A stretch of DNA of 60,108 bases, from positions 1-60,108 of the forward strand of contig CAZUCI010000008.1 of NCBI GenBank assembly GCA_964619485.1, in the 5' to 3' direction. Source of the DNA: UBA2882 sp964619485 (GTDB taxonomy: Bacteria > Bacillota > Clostridia > Lachnospirales > Lachnospiraceae). Numbering within the stretch: position 1 is the first letter of the stretch; the number at the start of each line of letters is the position of its first letter. Made by a program: the position numbers and the translations under genes. Positions 8,200 through 16,466 of the stretch are shown here, piece by piece. Under the pieces are notes generated by a model, which was not told the DNA's origin, searched no databases, and saw nothing but the letters and a program-made list of their open reading frames with translations.

Positions 8200-8979
8200 A
8201 TGCCAGTGTTTGATTATGAGCAGTTTAAAAAAGCTGTCTATGATCTGACCAAGATTGACTTAAATTCTTACAAAGAAAAACAGATGAAACGTAGAATTGA
8301 TACCCTTATTGCCAAGAATGGCAAGCAAGGGTATCAGTCATATGTAGAGTTAATTCAGTCAGACAGGGAAAAATTTAATGAATTTGTCAATTACCTGACA
8401 ATCAATGTGTCGGAGTTCTATCGTAACCCCGAACAGTGGGATTACATGGATAAAACCATTATCCCTCAGCTGATTGAAAGGTTTGGTAAGAATCTGAAAA
8501 TATGGAGTGCTGCCTGTTCTACAGGTGATGAACCATATTCTCTTGTTATGGCTTTATCCAGACATCTGCCATTAAACCAGATTACCATTTATGCGACTGA
8601 TATTGATAATCAGGTTTTGGAAAAGGCTCAGGCTGGATTGTATTCTGGAAAGAGTATTGCGGGAGTTCCTGAGGACCTCAAAAAGAAATACTTTGAGGCA
8701 GTTGGCCCCTCCTTTAGAATCTCTGAGGAAATCAAGAAAAGAGTTAAGTTTCAGAAGCACAATCTGTTAAAGGATGTTTATCCAAAGGATTGTCATTTCA
8801 TTGTATGTCGTAATGTGCTGATCTACTTTACAGAGGAAGCCAAAGACGAAATCTTTGTGAAATTCCATGATGCCCTGACACCTGGAGGAGTCCTCTTCAT
8901 CGGAAGTACAGAGCAGATTATCAATTATAAACAGATTGGGTATTTGAGAAAAGACTCGTTTTATTATGAGAAGAAGTAA
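8200..8979 (+). CDS. cheR: CheR-type chemoreceptor methyltransferase
   Basis: SAM-dependent methyltransferase that methylates glutamates of chemoreceptors, 259 residues. Seen: an N-terminal helical CheR domain with LTKIDLNSYKEKQMKRRIDT, YLTINVSEFYRNPEQWDYM, the SAM-binding motif IWSAACSTGDEPYSLVMAL, the acidic site TIYATDIDNQVLEKA, and FIVCRNVLIYFTEEAKDEIF. It starts two bases after the rpsA stop, with its only Shine-Dalgarno-like sequence (GAGGAAAG) inside the end of rpsA, so it is probably translationally coupled. No other chemotaxis gene is in the window. Confidence 0.9.
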   Translation: MPVFDYEQFKKAVYDLTKIDLNSYKEKQMKRRIDTLIAKNGKQGYQSYVELIQSDREKFNEFVNYLTINVSEFYRNPEQWDYMDKTIIPQLIERFGKNLKIWSAACSTGDEPYSLVMALSRHLPLNQITIYATDIDNQVLEKAQAGLYSGKSIAGVPEDLKKKYFEAVGPSFRISEEIKKRVKFQKHNLLKDVYPKDCHFIVCRNVLIYFTEEAKDEIFVKFHDALTPGGVLFIGSTEQIINYKQIGYLRKDSFYYEKK

Positions 8980-8996
8980 ATATGAATTAAGTCAGA

Positions 8997-9026
8997 AGCT
9001 CCTGGTGTGAACCGGGAGCTTTTTTG
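8997..9026 (+). terminator. Intrinsic terminator after cheR
   Basis: AGCTCCTGG pairs with CCGGGAGCT around TGTGAA, with one T-G pair, and six T follow. It ends the cmk-ispH-rpsA-cheR block. Confidence 0.88.
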
Positions 9027-9039
9027 TGTGTAATGTGCT

Positions 9040-9066
9040 TGTGCTGCTCGCTGAGCGTGCAGCACA
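9040..9066. repeat. Small perfect hairpin without T-tract
   Basis: TGTGCTGC (9040-9047) pairs with GCAGCACA (9059-9066), and an inner CGCT/GAGCG pairing is possible. There is no T-run, so it is not an obvious terminator. It lies in the 226-base space between cheR and the PolC-like gene; nothing else is evident there. Confidence 0.5.
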
Positions 9067-9205
9067 TGGCTATGATTTTCTTTAAAATTGTTATGATTTT
9101 TTTTACTTAGACAGAATTTGTCTTGGTGAAATGGCATAATGAAATTAAATTGAAACTGGATTGAATGTTAAATGGAATAGCACAGAAGAGGGGAAAGACT
9201 AATCT

Positions 9206-10024
9206 ATGGAGAAAAAATATCAAGAACGTGTGGAACTTCATTGTCATACTTCCATGAGTGAAATGGATGGAGTAACATCACCTAGACAGATTATTGAATT
9301 CGCCGCAGAACAGGATATGAATTCTGTTGCCTTTACAGATCACGCAAATATTGAAGCTTATACTGAAATTGAAAGTGTGATTAAACTTTACCCAGAAATC
9401 AAACCAATATACGGAATAGAAGCATATGTTGTAGATAATCTTGACCCGATTGTAAAAGGGAATATTGGAGAGCAGACATTTTGTTCTGATGTTGTCATAG
9501 TTGATTTGGAAACGACAGGACTGAATGCCAGATTAAGCGAAATAATTGAGATTGGAGCGGCAAAGCTTCACCATGGTGAAATTACTCAGAGATTTCATTC
9601 TTATGTGAAACCAGAAAAATCTATTTCAGCAGAGGTTAGTGAGTTAACTGGAATTGATGATACAAAATTATTAAATGAAAAATCTATAAATGAAGTATTT
9701 CCAGAATTTTTAGAATTTATTGGAAATGAAATCGTTGTTTTTTACAACGAAAGTTTTTGCTTTGACTTTTGTGCTGAGACAGCTAAAAAGCTGAAAGTCT
9801 CGTTTAAAAATAGTCGTATTGACACCCTGGAGTTAGCTCGTTTGTTACTTAATCTTAAAAAGTATACTTTGAATCAGGTGGCTGATGAACTACAAATTGC
9901 TCATACGCAGAGAAAAAACATAATGGATGATATTGTTGTTGACACAAAAATATATTTGAAACTTATTAAGATGTTGAAAGACAAAGGCATTGTTCATATG
10001 CATGAGATAAATAGTATTGCATGA
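9206..10024 (+). CDS. Stand-alone PHP/DEDD exonuclease fragment related to PolC
   Basis: The protein has 272 residues. Residues 1-75 match the front half of the PHP domain of Gram-positive DNA polymerase III PolC (VELHCHTSMSEMDGVTS, FTDHAN, YGIEAYVVDN). Residues 90-260 match the exonuclease domain that PolC carries inserted in PHP (VIVDLETTGLNARLSEIIEI, SELTGIDD, IDTLELARLLLNLKKYTLN). It stops at HMHEINS, where PolC would re-enter PHP, and has no polymerase. The ExoI Asp and Glu are present. The ExoII position reads YNESFC where PolC has HNASFD, and the ExoIII His appears replaced in QRKNIMDD, so nuclease activity is doubtful. It stands alone between terminators. It could be a domesticated fragment or a regulator; the function is unknown. 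Confidence 0.8.
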   Translation: MEKKYQERVELHCHTSMSEMDGVTSPRQIIEFAAEQDMNSVAFTDHANIEAYTEIESVIKLYPEIKPIYGIEAYVVDNLDPIVKGNIGEQTFCSDVVIVDLETTGLNARLSEIIEIGAAKLHHGEITQRFHSYVKPEKSISAEVSELTGIDDTKLLNEKSINEVFPEFLEFIGNEIVVFYNESFCFDFCAETAKKLKVSFKNSRIDTLELARLLLNLKKYTLNQVADELQIAHTQRKNIMDDIVVDTKIYLKLIKMLKDKGIVHMHEINSIA

Positions 10025-10169
10025 AGAAAATGAAAGCGCATAAAAAGAATTGTGCGAACAAAAATGACTGAATAAAGAAGCCAAATATTGTCCCTCTGTA
10101 ACTTAAGAGTTATTTAATATTTCTCTGTTAGAATATAAATAACAAATGAAGAAAACGGAGGGATTTTTT

Positions 10170-12038
10170 ATGTTTCGGGGTTATGCAAAAAATATTTTGG
10201 GGGGATTGCTTTTAGCAGGTGGATTATTTGCCGGGACGATGGGGATGTCCCAGGAAGTAAGGGCGGCAGAACCGTTTGCCAGTACACCTGATCAGGCTCA
10301 ATATCAGGAGGCAGTCGATGTACTTGGTGATGTGGAGGAATACTATGTAGATGCATTGCAGGTACAGATGAGTTTGCCATCAGATTGGACTGTCAAAGTG
10401 GATGAGGCGGGGTCAGACGGTTATCTTACGGCAACTACGCCGGTTGGAGAATCGTATATTTACACAGACGAGCTGGATGCTGATTTATGCGCAGAGATTG
10501 AAAATTTATCTGAGGCATCTGAGGAATTGAAACAGAAGGCAATGGATGCAAAAAAGGATTATATTTTCACACAGCCAGTAACCATTGAGGGAGAACCAGA
10601 GGCGGATCTTGTGGAATTTCACGGAGTTACCTATGTGGCAATCAAATATGATGCAAGTGGATTTGGTAATCATTTTACGCAATGGGATTTTATGACCATC
10701 ATTGATGGGAGAGATATCAATATTGAAAATTTCGCAGCAAATGTTTTAACAGATCAGGCAAGAGAAGAAGCCTATTCTTTATTTAAGGCAGTTGCCGAAG
10801 GAACTTTATTTGGATCTCAGGAGATGGTATCTGCAGCAGCAGAGGAAATGAGAGCAGATGTGGGAGCAGTGGGTGAGGTCGCTGCTGACAATACGCAGAA
10901 AACTTCTTTTTTGCAAAAGAAAGTGTCTGCTAACTGGCTCTGGATTTTCTTGATTTTACCTGTTTTAGCATTGATATTTGGCTTAAAAGTGTCCCCAAAA
11001 GGGGAATGGCAGGAGGATTTTTTATCATTGCCAATTTCTAAAGGGTTACTTGGAATTTGTGCAGTATTAATTGTTCTGCATCATCTTTCACAGCAGCTGG
11101 CTGAGGCGGCAGGACCAATGATGTTTTTGGAGGATATAGGTGTTTGCTTTGTCGGCATGTTTTTCTTCTTCTCAGGATATGGATTGTATAAGAGTTTTCA
11201 AGAGAAGCCGGATTATTTGAGGGGATTTTTGGGAAAAAGGCTTCCTTCCATTGTAATTCCATTTTATGTATGTACCTGGATTTTTGTAATAGAAGAGTTA
11301 GCGTTAAAAACATCATTTTCAACAGGTGAGTTAATTGCCTACATTACAGGTTGGTTTTTGATTAACTCTCATATGTGGTATTTAATCGAAATTGCTGTTT
11401 TGTATATTGCATTTTTCCTGATTTTCAGATTCATCAAAAAGGATTCTACAGCATTGCTGGTTATGGGGATTTTTGTAGCATTGATGACTGTAGGAAGTCT
11501 GCTGTTAGGACATGGACCATTTTGGTTCCAGGGAGAATGGTGGTTTAATACCAGTATGCTGTTTGTAGTGGGAATGGTCATCTGTAGATTTGAAAAGCCT
11601 GTAGCCGCATTCGTAAAAGGGCATTATCCGTTGATGTTAATTGGAATGGGGATTCTGACATCGGCGCTTGGCTTTTTGACAAAGTTTATGTTAGACAATG
11701 TTTCCTATTGGTCAGAGTATGCTTATTCGGATGGAAGAATGGCTTATGGAGACAAGTTTTTATGTTTAAGTGTACAGCTTCCCTTTGTTATCTGCTTTGT
11801 ACTGTTCATGCTGACGCTTACAATGAAAGTGCAGTTCAAAAACAAAGTAATGGATTTCCTTGGAAAGATTTCTCTGGAGTTATATTTAATTCATAATCTG
11901 TTCTTACAGCTCTTTGCAAGTAACGTGAAAATCAATAACTCAGTTTGTTATGTGGTGATTGTTTTGGTGTGCTCAATCATGGCAGCAACCATAATTCATT
12001 TGCTTAATCAGGCACTTATAAAGCTGATTAAAAAATAA
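10170..12038 (+). CDS. Membrane acyltransferase with secreted N-terminal domain
   Basis: Predicted acyltransferase_3 (OafA-type) protein of 622 residues. Seen: a signal-like N terminus (ILGGLLLAGGLFAGTMGMS, then VRAAEP), an extracytoplasmic region of about 200 residues, a membrane helix near residue 255, and then about ten helices. These begin with SKGLLGICAVLIVLHHLS, where the family's conserved His sits in LHH, and include MFFFFSGYGLYKSF. ATG 10170 is preferred over ATG 10146 because ACGGAGGG lies between them at correct spacing. Such enzymes put acetyl or other acyl groups on surface glycans. The acceptor cannot be named: no polysaccharide gene is adjacent. Confidence 0.82.
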   Translation: MFRGYAKNILGGLLLAGGLFAGTMGMSQEVRAAEPFASTPDQAQYQEAVDVLGDVEEYYVDALQVQMSLPSDWTVKVDEAGSDGYLTATTPVGESYIYTDELDADLCAEIENLSEASEELKQKAMDAKKDYIFTQPVTIEGEPEADLVEFHGVTYVAIKYDASGFGNHFTQWDFMTIIDGRDINIENFAANVLTDQAREEAYSLFKAVAEGTLFGSQEMVSAAAEEMRADVGAVGEVAADNTQKTSFLQKKVSANWLWIFLILPVLALIFGLKVSPKGEWQEDFLSLPISKGLLGICAVLIVLHHLSQQLAEAAGPMMFLEDIGVCFVGMFFFFSGYGLYKSFQEKPDYLRGFLGKRLPSIVIPFYVCTWIFVIEELALKTSFSTGELIAYITGWFLINSHMWYLIEIAVLYIAFFLIFRFIKKDSTALLVMGIFVALMTVGSLLLGHGPFWFQGEWWFNTSMLFVVGMVICRFEKPVAAFVKGHYPLMLIGMGILTSALGFLTKFMLDNVSYWSEYAYSDGRMAYGDKFLCLSVQLPFVICFVLFMLTLTMKVQFKNKVMDFLGKISLELYLIHNLFLQLFASNVKINNSVCYVVIVLVCSIMAATIIHLLNQALIKLIKK

Positions 12039-12085
12039 TAATGTATATTTTCATCTGTTTGCTCATCTAAATGTATATCTTCATA

Positions 12086-12222
12086 GAAACACCCTCTACT
12101 GTTTGAGGGGCAGGCACTTATAAATACGTCGGCACTTGGTTCGTGTTCTTTACGAACCTATGTGCCGCTACGTATTTATGTATCGAAAGCGTGCCGGTCA
12201 CACAAACAGTAGAGGGTGTTTC
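12086..12222. repeat. 137-nt palindromic element, copy 2 (forward orientation)
   Basis: The outer arm GAAACACCCTCTACTGTTTG (12086-12105) is an exact 20-base inverted match to 12203-12222. Inside, TATAAATACGTCGGCAC faces GTGCCGCTACGTATTTAT. The apical stem GGTTCGT (12138-12144) pairs with ACGAACC (12152-12158) around GTTCTTT. Compared with copy 1 (2367-2504), the apical stem differs at three positions, each compensated on the opposite strand, and the variable part of the outer arm also stays paired. It fills the space between the convergent acyltransferase and RNase H-like genes. No target duplication or transposase is evident. Confidence 0.87.
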
Positions 12223-12234
12223 GCGTTAGAAATT

Positions 12235-13338
12235 TTATTTTGAATGAGCCAACATATCCAAAATATGCAATGCATACTGTCTGAAAATCTCAGGCTGTTT
12301 TTTCATTTCATCAGTCAATTCAAAAAAGCAGATATCATCTTCATAATCCCTTTTAAAAATCGGTGAGAAAATCACATCCCACTGAGGAAGATACAGAGCT
12401 TCCTTTCTTGTGTAGCAGGTGGAGGCCTTTGCCTGAGTACGGTGATTTTTATCTACAAAAGATGCAACTGATTTGTGCAGCGCCAGGTCTTCCTCCGGAA
12501 GATAGTAGTAATCTTTATAGTTTGCATAGAAGTACTTCATTTCTTCGTGGTAAAGAGGTACCTTCAGAAAGCCTTCACGGCTTTCCGCACTGAAATAGCA
12601 GTCTCTTTTTCTGATAGAAAGCGGCTGTGGAAAAGCAGCGCGAAAACGAATTTTCATCAGTACTTCATCTCTGATTTCACCGGCTTCAGAGCAGTAGTGA
12701 TTGGCCTGAACCTTTACAACCTTGAATGGCTGTAAGAAAATATCAGCATAGGAAAGGATTGGAAGCAGTGCAAGCATTCCAATCATATCATCATGGTTGT
12801 GCAAAAGCAGAAGCTTCTCTGCTTCTTTATCCTGGCTTTTAACATAATCCTTGTAAATTTCGATGAGCTGTCCGCCATTATACTGATCCTCACGTTCAAT
12901 ACCAAGAAATTGCTCAACAGATTTCTGCTTACAGTTTTCAAGGCACAGGATGTGTTTATAGGTGGACACCCGTTTGAAGATATCCACACCCTCCATGGAA
13001 TCAAAGGGATGTGTGAGGGAAAGCTTTTCGGCCTTATGCTTCATATAGGGCAGGTCAAAGGTGTTACCATTGTAGTGAATCAGAACTTTTTTGCTTTTAC
13101 ACAGTTCAAAGAAGGCAGAGAGCAGTTCCTTTTCCTCGCTGGGGTTCTCTGCAAAATATTGTAATATGACCGGGGCGGCTCCTTTAAAGTAAATACAGCC
13201 GATTTCATATAGACTCGATGTTTTAGCGGAAAAGCCTGTGGTTTCAATATCTACAAATAAAATATCCTCCAAAGGGGCAATCTGCTCCAACGGATAGGAA
13301 AGATTATATTGTTCTAAGGTTTCTTCTATGATTTTCAT
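12235..13338 (-). CDS. RNase H-like exonuclease domain protein (YprB type)
   Basis: Predicted 3'-5' exonuclease-fold protein of 367 residues. Seen: ILFVDIETTGFSAKTSSLYE near residue 27 with the DxE pair, VLIHYNGNTFDLPYMKHKA giving the second Asp, and LLLLHNHDDMIGMLALLPIL supplying the last His/Asp set. This matches the ribonuclease H-like family that includes B. subtilis YprB. A C-terminal region of about 150 residues follows and is less conserved. The gene faces the acyltransferase, and the palindromic element fills the gap. It is a single-gene unit; the substrate is unknown. Confidence 0.82.
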   Translation of the reverse strand: MKIIEETLEQYNLSYPLEQIAPLEDILFVDIETTGFSAKTSSLYEIGCIYFKGAAPVILQYFAENPSEEKELLSAFFELCKSKKVLIHYNGNTFDLPYMKHKAEKLSLTHPFDSMEGVDIFKRVSTYKHILCLENCKQKSVEQFLGIEREDQYNGGQLIEIYKDYVKSQDKEAEKLLLLHNHDDMIGMLALLPILSYADIFLQPFKVVKVQANHYCSEAGEIRDEVLMKIRFRAAFPQPLSIRKRDCYFSAESREGFLKVPLYHEEMKYFYANYKDYYYLPEEDLALHKSVASFVDKNHRTQAKASTCYTRKEALYLPQWDVIFSPIFKRDYEDDICFFELTDEMKKQPEIFRQYALHILDMLAHSK

Positions 13339-13488
13339 GGTTTGTCTCCCAAAGGTTGATTTCTTCCTGGCAAGTAGTCTTTTGTATGTCTTTTTTACTC
13401 TTAGATATCATATCATATTTTGAAAAGAAACCAAAGATTGAATTGTGTCAGAATCAGACAAAAAAGTTATTTTTTTATCAATAGTAGG

Positions 13489-13517
13489 TGGAAAAAGGGC
13501 AAAAAAAATAGTATAGT
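13489..13517 (+). promoter_or_regulatory. Possible rnf operon promoter
   Basis: TGGAAA (13489-13494), 17 bases and TATAGT (13512-13517) lie 70 bases before rnfC. The -35 box is a weak match. The 249-base space before rnfC holds nothing else clear. Confidence 0.4.
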
Positions 13518-13587
13518 ATTAGTAATGCATTGTATACACGAAGGATGCAATCCCAATACAAAACTATTGAGAAGGAAGGGCAGTTAT

Positions 13588-14910
13588 ATGGGAGCAAAAG
13601 GAACATTCTTAGGTGGTATCCATCCTTATGATGGCAAGGATATCAGCAAGGACAAGCCGATTCGGGAAGTACTTCCGAAAGGGGATCTGGTTTATCCGTT
13701 ATCCCAGCATATTGGAGCACCGGCGGTACCGGTGGTAGCCAAGGGAGATCATGTATTAGCAGGCCAGAAAATTGCGGATGCAGCTGGTTTTGTATCAGCA
13801 CCGATTTATGCCACAGTATCAGGAACAGTAAAGGCTATTGAGCCCCACCGGGTGGTAGTGGGTGATAATGTGAATTCCATCGTAATTGAAAATGATGGAA
13901 AATATGAAGAAGTAGATTTTGGAGAGTGCAAACCACTTTCCGAGCTTTCCAAAAAAGAAATTGTAGAAAAGGTTCAGACTGCCGGCGTTGTTGGTATGGG
14001 CGGGGCAGGCTTTCCAACACATGTAAAGCTTTCACCGAAGGAGCCTGAGAAAATAGAGTATGTCATTGCTAACTGTGCCGAGTGCGAGCCTTATCTTACC
14101 TCTGATTACAGAAGAATGGTCGAGGAGCCTCAGAGCGTGGTAGACGGTCTTAAATGTGTGCTTGCTCTATTTGATAATGCAAAGGGTATTCTTGCAATCG
14201 AGGATAACAAGCCGGATTGTATTAAAATTATGAAGGATTTGGTGAAGGATGAACCGAGAATTACGGTAAAATCCCTGAAGACCAAATACCCGCAGGGTGC
14301 TGAGCGTCAGTTGATTTATGCTGCAACGGGAAGAAGTATCAATTCCAGTATGCTTCCGGCAGATGCAGGCTGTATTGTAGACAATGTAGATACTCTTGTC
14401 GCAGTCAATAATGCTGTTCGCTTCAACAGACCTTTGATGTATCGTATTGTTACAGTTACAGGAGATGCCATCGCAGACCCATGTAATTTTAAAGTCAGAA
14501 TTGGAACGAACTATCACGAGTTGGTTGAGGAAGCCGGTGGATTTAAACAGGATCCGGTCAAAATTGTTTCCGGTGGTCCAATGATGGGATTTGCTATTTT
14601 TAATTTGGATGTTCCAACGACGAAAATAGCATCAGCGCTGCTTTGCCTGACGAAGGATGATGTGTCGGATTCTGAGGAGAGTCCATGTATCAATTGCGGC
14701 AGATGTGTGGAGGTTTGTCCGGGAAGAGTTGTTCCAAGCCGTCTTGCTGATCTGGCAGGGCGTGGAGATAAGGAAGGCTTTGAGAAGATGAACGGCATGG
14801 AATGCTGTGAATGTGGCTGCTGCAGCTTTGTTTGTCCCGCAAAGAGGCAATTGACACAGCAGATTAAGTCCATGAGAAAAATGGTCCTTGCAGACCGTAG
14901 AAAGAAGTAG
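13588..14910 (+). CDS. rnfC: Rnf complex subunit C
   Basis: NADH-binding, iron-sulfur subunit of the Rnf ferredoxin:NAD+ oxidoreductase, an ion pump of anaerobes. The protein has 440 residues. Seen: GGIHPYDGKDISKDKPI at the front, the nucleotide-site loop VGMGGAGFPTHVKLSP, NCAECEPYLTSDYRRM, the FMN/NADH-contact region KYPQGAERQLIYA, and two C-terminal 4Fe-4S motifs, CINCGRCVEVCPGRV and CCECGCCSFVCPAKR. ATG 13588 follows GAAGGAAGGG; a longer in-frame reading to 13420 lacks family similarity. It is the first gene of rnfCDGEAB. Confidence 0.96.
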   Translation: MGAKGTFLGGIHPYDGKDISKDKPIREVLPKGDLVYPLSQHIGAPAVPVVAKGDHVLAGQKIADAAGFVSAPIYATVSGTVKAIEPHRVVVGDNVNSIVIENDGKYEEVDFGECKPLSELSKKEIVEKVQTAGVVGMGGAGFPTHVKLSPKEPEKIEYVIANCAECEPYLTSDYRRMVEEPQSVVDGLKCVLALFDNAKGILAIEDNKPDCIKIMKDLVKDEPRITVKSLKTKYPQGAERQLIYAATGRSINSSMLPADAGCIVDNVDTLVAVNNAVRFNRPLMYRIVTVTGDAIADPCNFKVRIGTNYHELVEEAGGFKQDPVKIVSGGPMMGFAIFNLDVPTTKIASALLCLTKDDVSDSEESPCINCGRCVEVCPGRVVPSRLADLAGRGDKEGFEKMNGMECCECGCCSFVCPAKRQLTQQIKSMRKMVLADRRKK

Positions 14911-14922
14911 GAGGAGAGAACG

Positions 14923-15855
14923 ATGAATGAACTTATGAAAGTATCGTCAAATCCGCATATTCGTTCCAAAGCTACCACCAGCAACATTATGTTATGGGTG
15001 ATCATTGCTTTGTTACCAACTACTATTTTTGGCGTATACAATTTTGGCTTGCATGCACTGCTTTTGGTTGCAGTTACCATTGCATCCACAGTGCTCAGTG
15101 AATTTATATTTGACCTGATCTGTCATAAAAAGAACAGCATCAGAGATTTATCTGCAGTTGTCACAGGCTTACTGTTAGCCTTGAACCTTCCATCCAGTGC
15201 ACCATGGTGGATTGGTGTGATTGGTGGTGCTTTTGCAATTATCGTTGTAAAGATGCTTTTTGGAGGCTTGGGACAGAACTTCATGAACCCGGCACTGGGC
15301 GCAAGATGCTTTCTGCTGATTTCCTTTACCTCTATCATGACCAATTTTAACTGTGATGCTTATACAGGAGCGACTCCGCTGGCAGCACTTAAAGCAGGAG
15401 AGCCGGTGAATGTTTACAGCATGGTAATCGGTAAAACAGCCGGAACCATCGGTGAGACAAGTATGGTGGCTATTGTAATTGGTGCATGTATTTTAATTAT
15501 GCTGGGGATTATCGATTTAAGAATTCCCGGAAGCTACATAGTTTCCTTTGTTATTTTCCTGGGATTATTTGGAGGTCACGGTTTCAATCCTGACTTTATC
15601 GCAGCCCATTTGGCAGGTGGCGGTCTGATGCTCGGAGCATTTTTCATGGCAACGGATTATGTCACAAGACCAATTACCAAAAAGGGCCAGTACATGTTTG
15701 GTATTTTATTGGGTGTTCTCACCGGTATTTTCCGTATTTTCGGAGCAGGTGCAGAAGGTGTTTCCTACGCAATTATTATTGGAAATATGCTGACACCTTT
15801 GATTGAGAAGATTTCACTTCCAAAGGCATTTGGCAAAGGAGGTAGAAAAGCATGA
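14923..15855 (+). CDS. rnfD: Rnf complex subunit D
   Basis: Integral membrane subunit of Rnf, 310 residues, carrying covalent FMN in characterised relatives. Seen: SSNPHIRSKATTSNIMLWVI at the start, many hydrophobic helices, and the flavinylation-type Thr context CDAYTGATPLAALK near residue 150, with GGHGFNPDFIAAHLAGGGLM later. The start follows AGGAGAGA, twelve bases after rnfC. It overlaps rnfG by four bases (ATGA). Confidence 0.96.
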   Translation: MNELMKVSSNPHIRSKATTSNIMLWVIIALLPTTIFGVYNFGLHALLLVAVTIASTVLSEFIFDLICHKKNSIRDLSAVVTGLLLALNLPSSAPWWIGVIGGAFAIIVVKMLFGGLGQNFMNPALGARCFLLISFTSIMTNFNCDAYTGATPLAALKAGEPVNVYSMVIGKTAGTIGETSMVAIVIGACILIMLGIIDLRIPGSYIVSFVIFLGLFGGHGFNPDFIAAHLAGGGLMLGAFFMATDYVTRPITKKGQYMFGILLGVLTGIFRIFGAGAEGVSYAIIIGNMLTPLIEKISLPKAFGKGGRKA

Positions 15856-16466
15856 AAACTATGTTAAAGGATGCGGCAATTCTTTTCCTGATTACCTTAA
15901 TTTCCGGTTGTCTCTTAGGTGCCGTTTATCAGGTGACAAAGGAGCCAATTGCAAAAACTCAGGCTAAAGCAAAAGAAGATGCCTGTAAAGAAGTATTTGC
16001 TGATGCGACCTCTTTTGTTTTAAGAGATGACATTACAGAGGCAGATGCAACAAAGGTTGTCACAGATGCCGGTTTTAATGCTTCTGTCAACGAAGTATCG
16101 GAAGCAGAGGATGCAGATGGCAATGTATTAGGCTATGTCATTACGGTGACAGACCATGAAGGTTACGGTGGAGATATTCAGTTTACCATTGGTATTAAAA
16201 ACGATGGAACCGTAAACGGTATTTCTATTTTGAAGATTTCTGAGACTGCTGGTCTTGGAATGAATGCAGATTCTGTATTGAAACCTCAATTTGCAGGCAA
16301 AAATGTTTCTCAGTTTGCTTACACCAAAACAGGAGCGGCTTCTGAGGATCAGATTGATGCGATTTCTGGTGCGACCATTACAACAAATGCAGTTACCAAT
16401 GGTGTAAATGCAGGTCTCACCTATTTCCAGACGAAACTTTCGGAAGGAGGAAACGCAGATGAATAA
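15852..16466 (+). CDS. rnfG: Rnf complex subunit G
   Basis: Membrane-anchored flavoprotein subunit of 204 residues. Seen: one N-terminal membrane helix (DAAILFLITLISGCLLGAVY), an extracytoplasmic FMN-binding domain with ISETAGLGMNA, and the covalent FMN site ISGATITT near residue 175, where the second Thr is the usual attachment residue. Its start overlaps rnfD by four bases and its end overlaps rnfE by eight bases, so expression is tightly coupled. Confidence 0.96.
   Translation: MKTMLKDAAILFLITLISGCLLGAVYQVTKEPIAKTQAKAKEDACKEVFADATSFVLRDDITEADATKVVTDAGFNASVNEVSEAEDADGNVLGYVITVTDHEGYGGDIQFTIGIKNDGTVNGISILKISETAGLGMNADSVLKPQFAGKNVSQFAYTKTGAASEDQIDAISGATITTNAVTNGVNAGLTYFQTKLSEGGNADE

Noticed and set aside
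14514..15089. Minus-strand open frame across rnfC and rnfD
   Set aside because: It crosses two real genes and their junction and has no recognisable sequence features.
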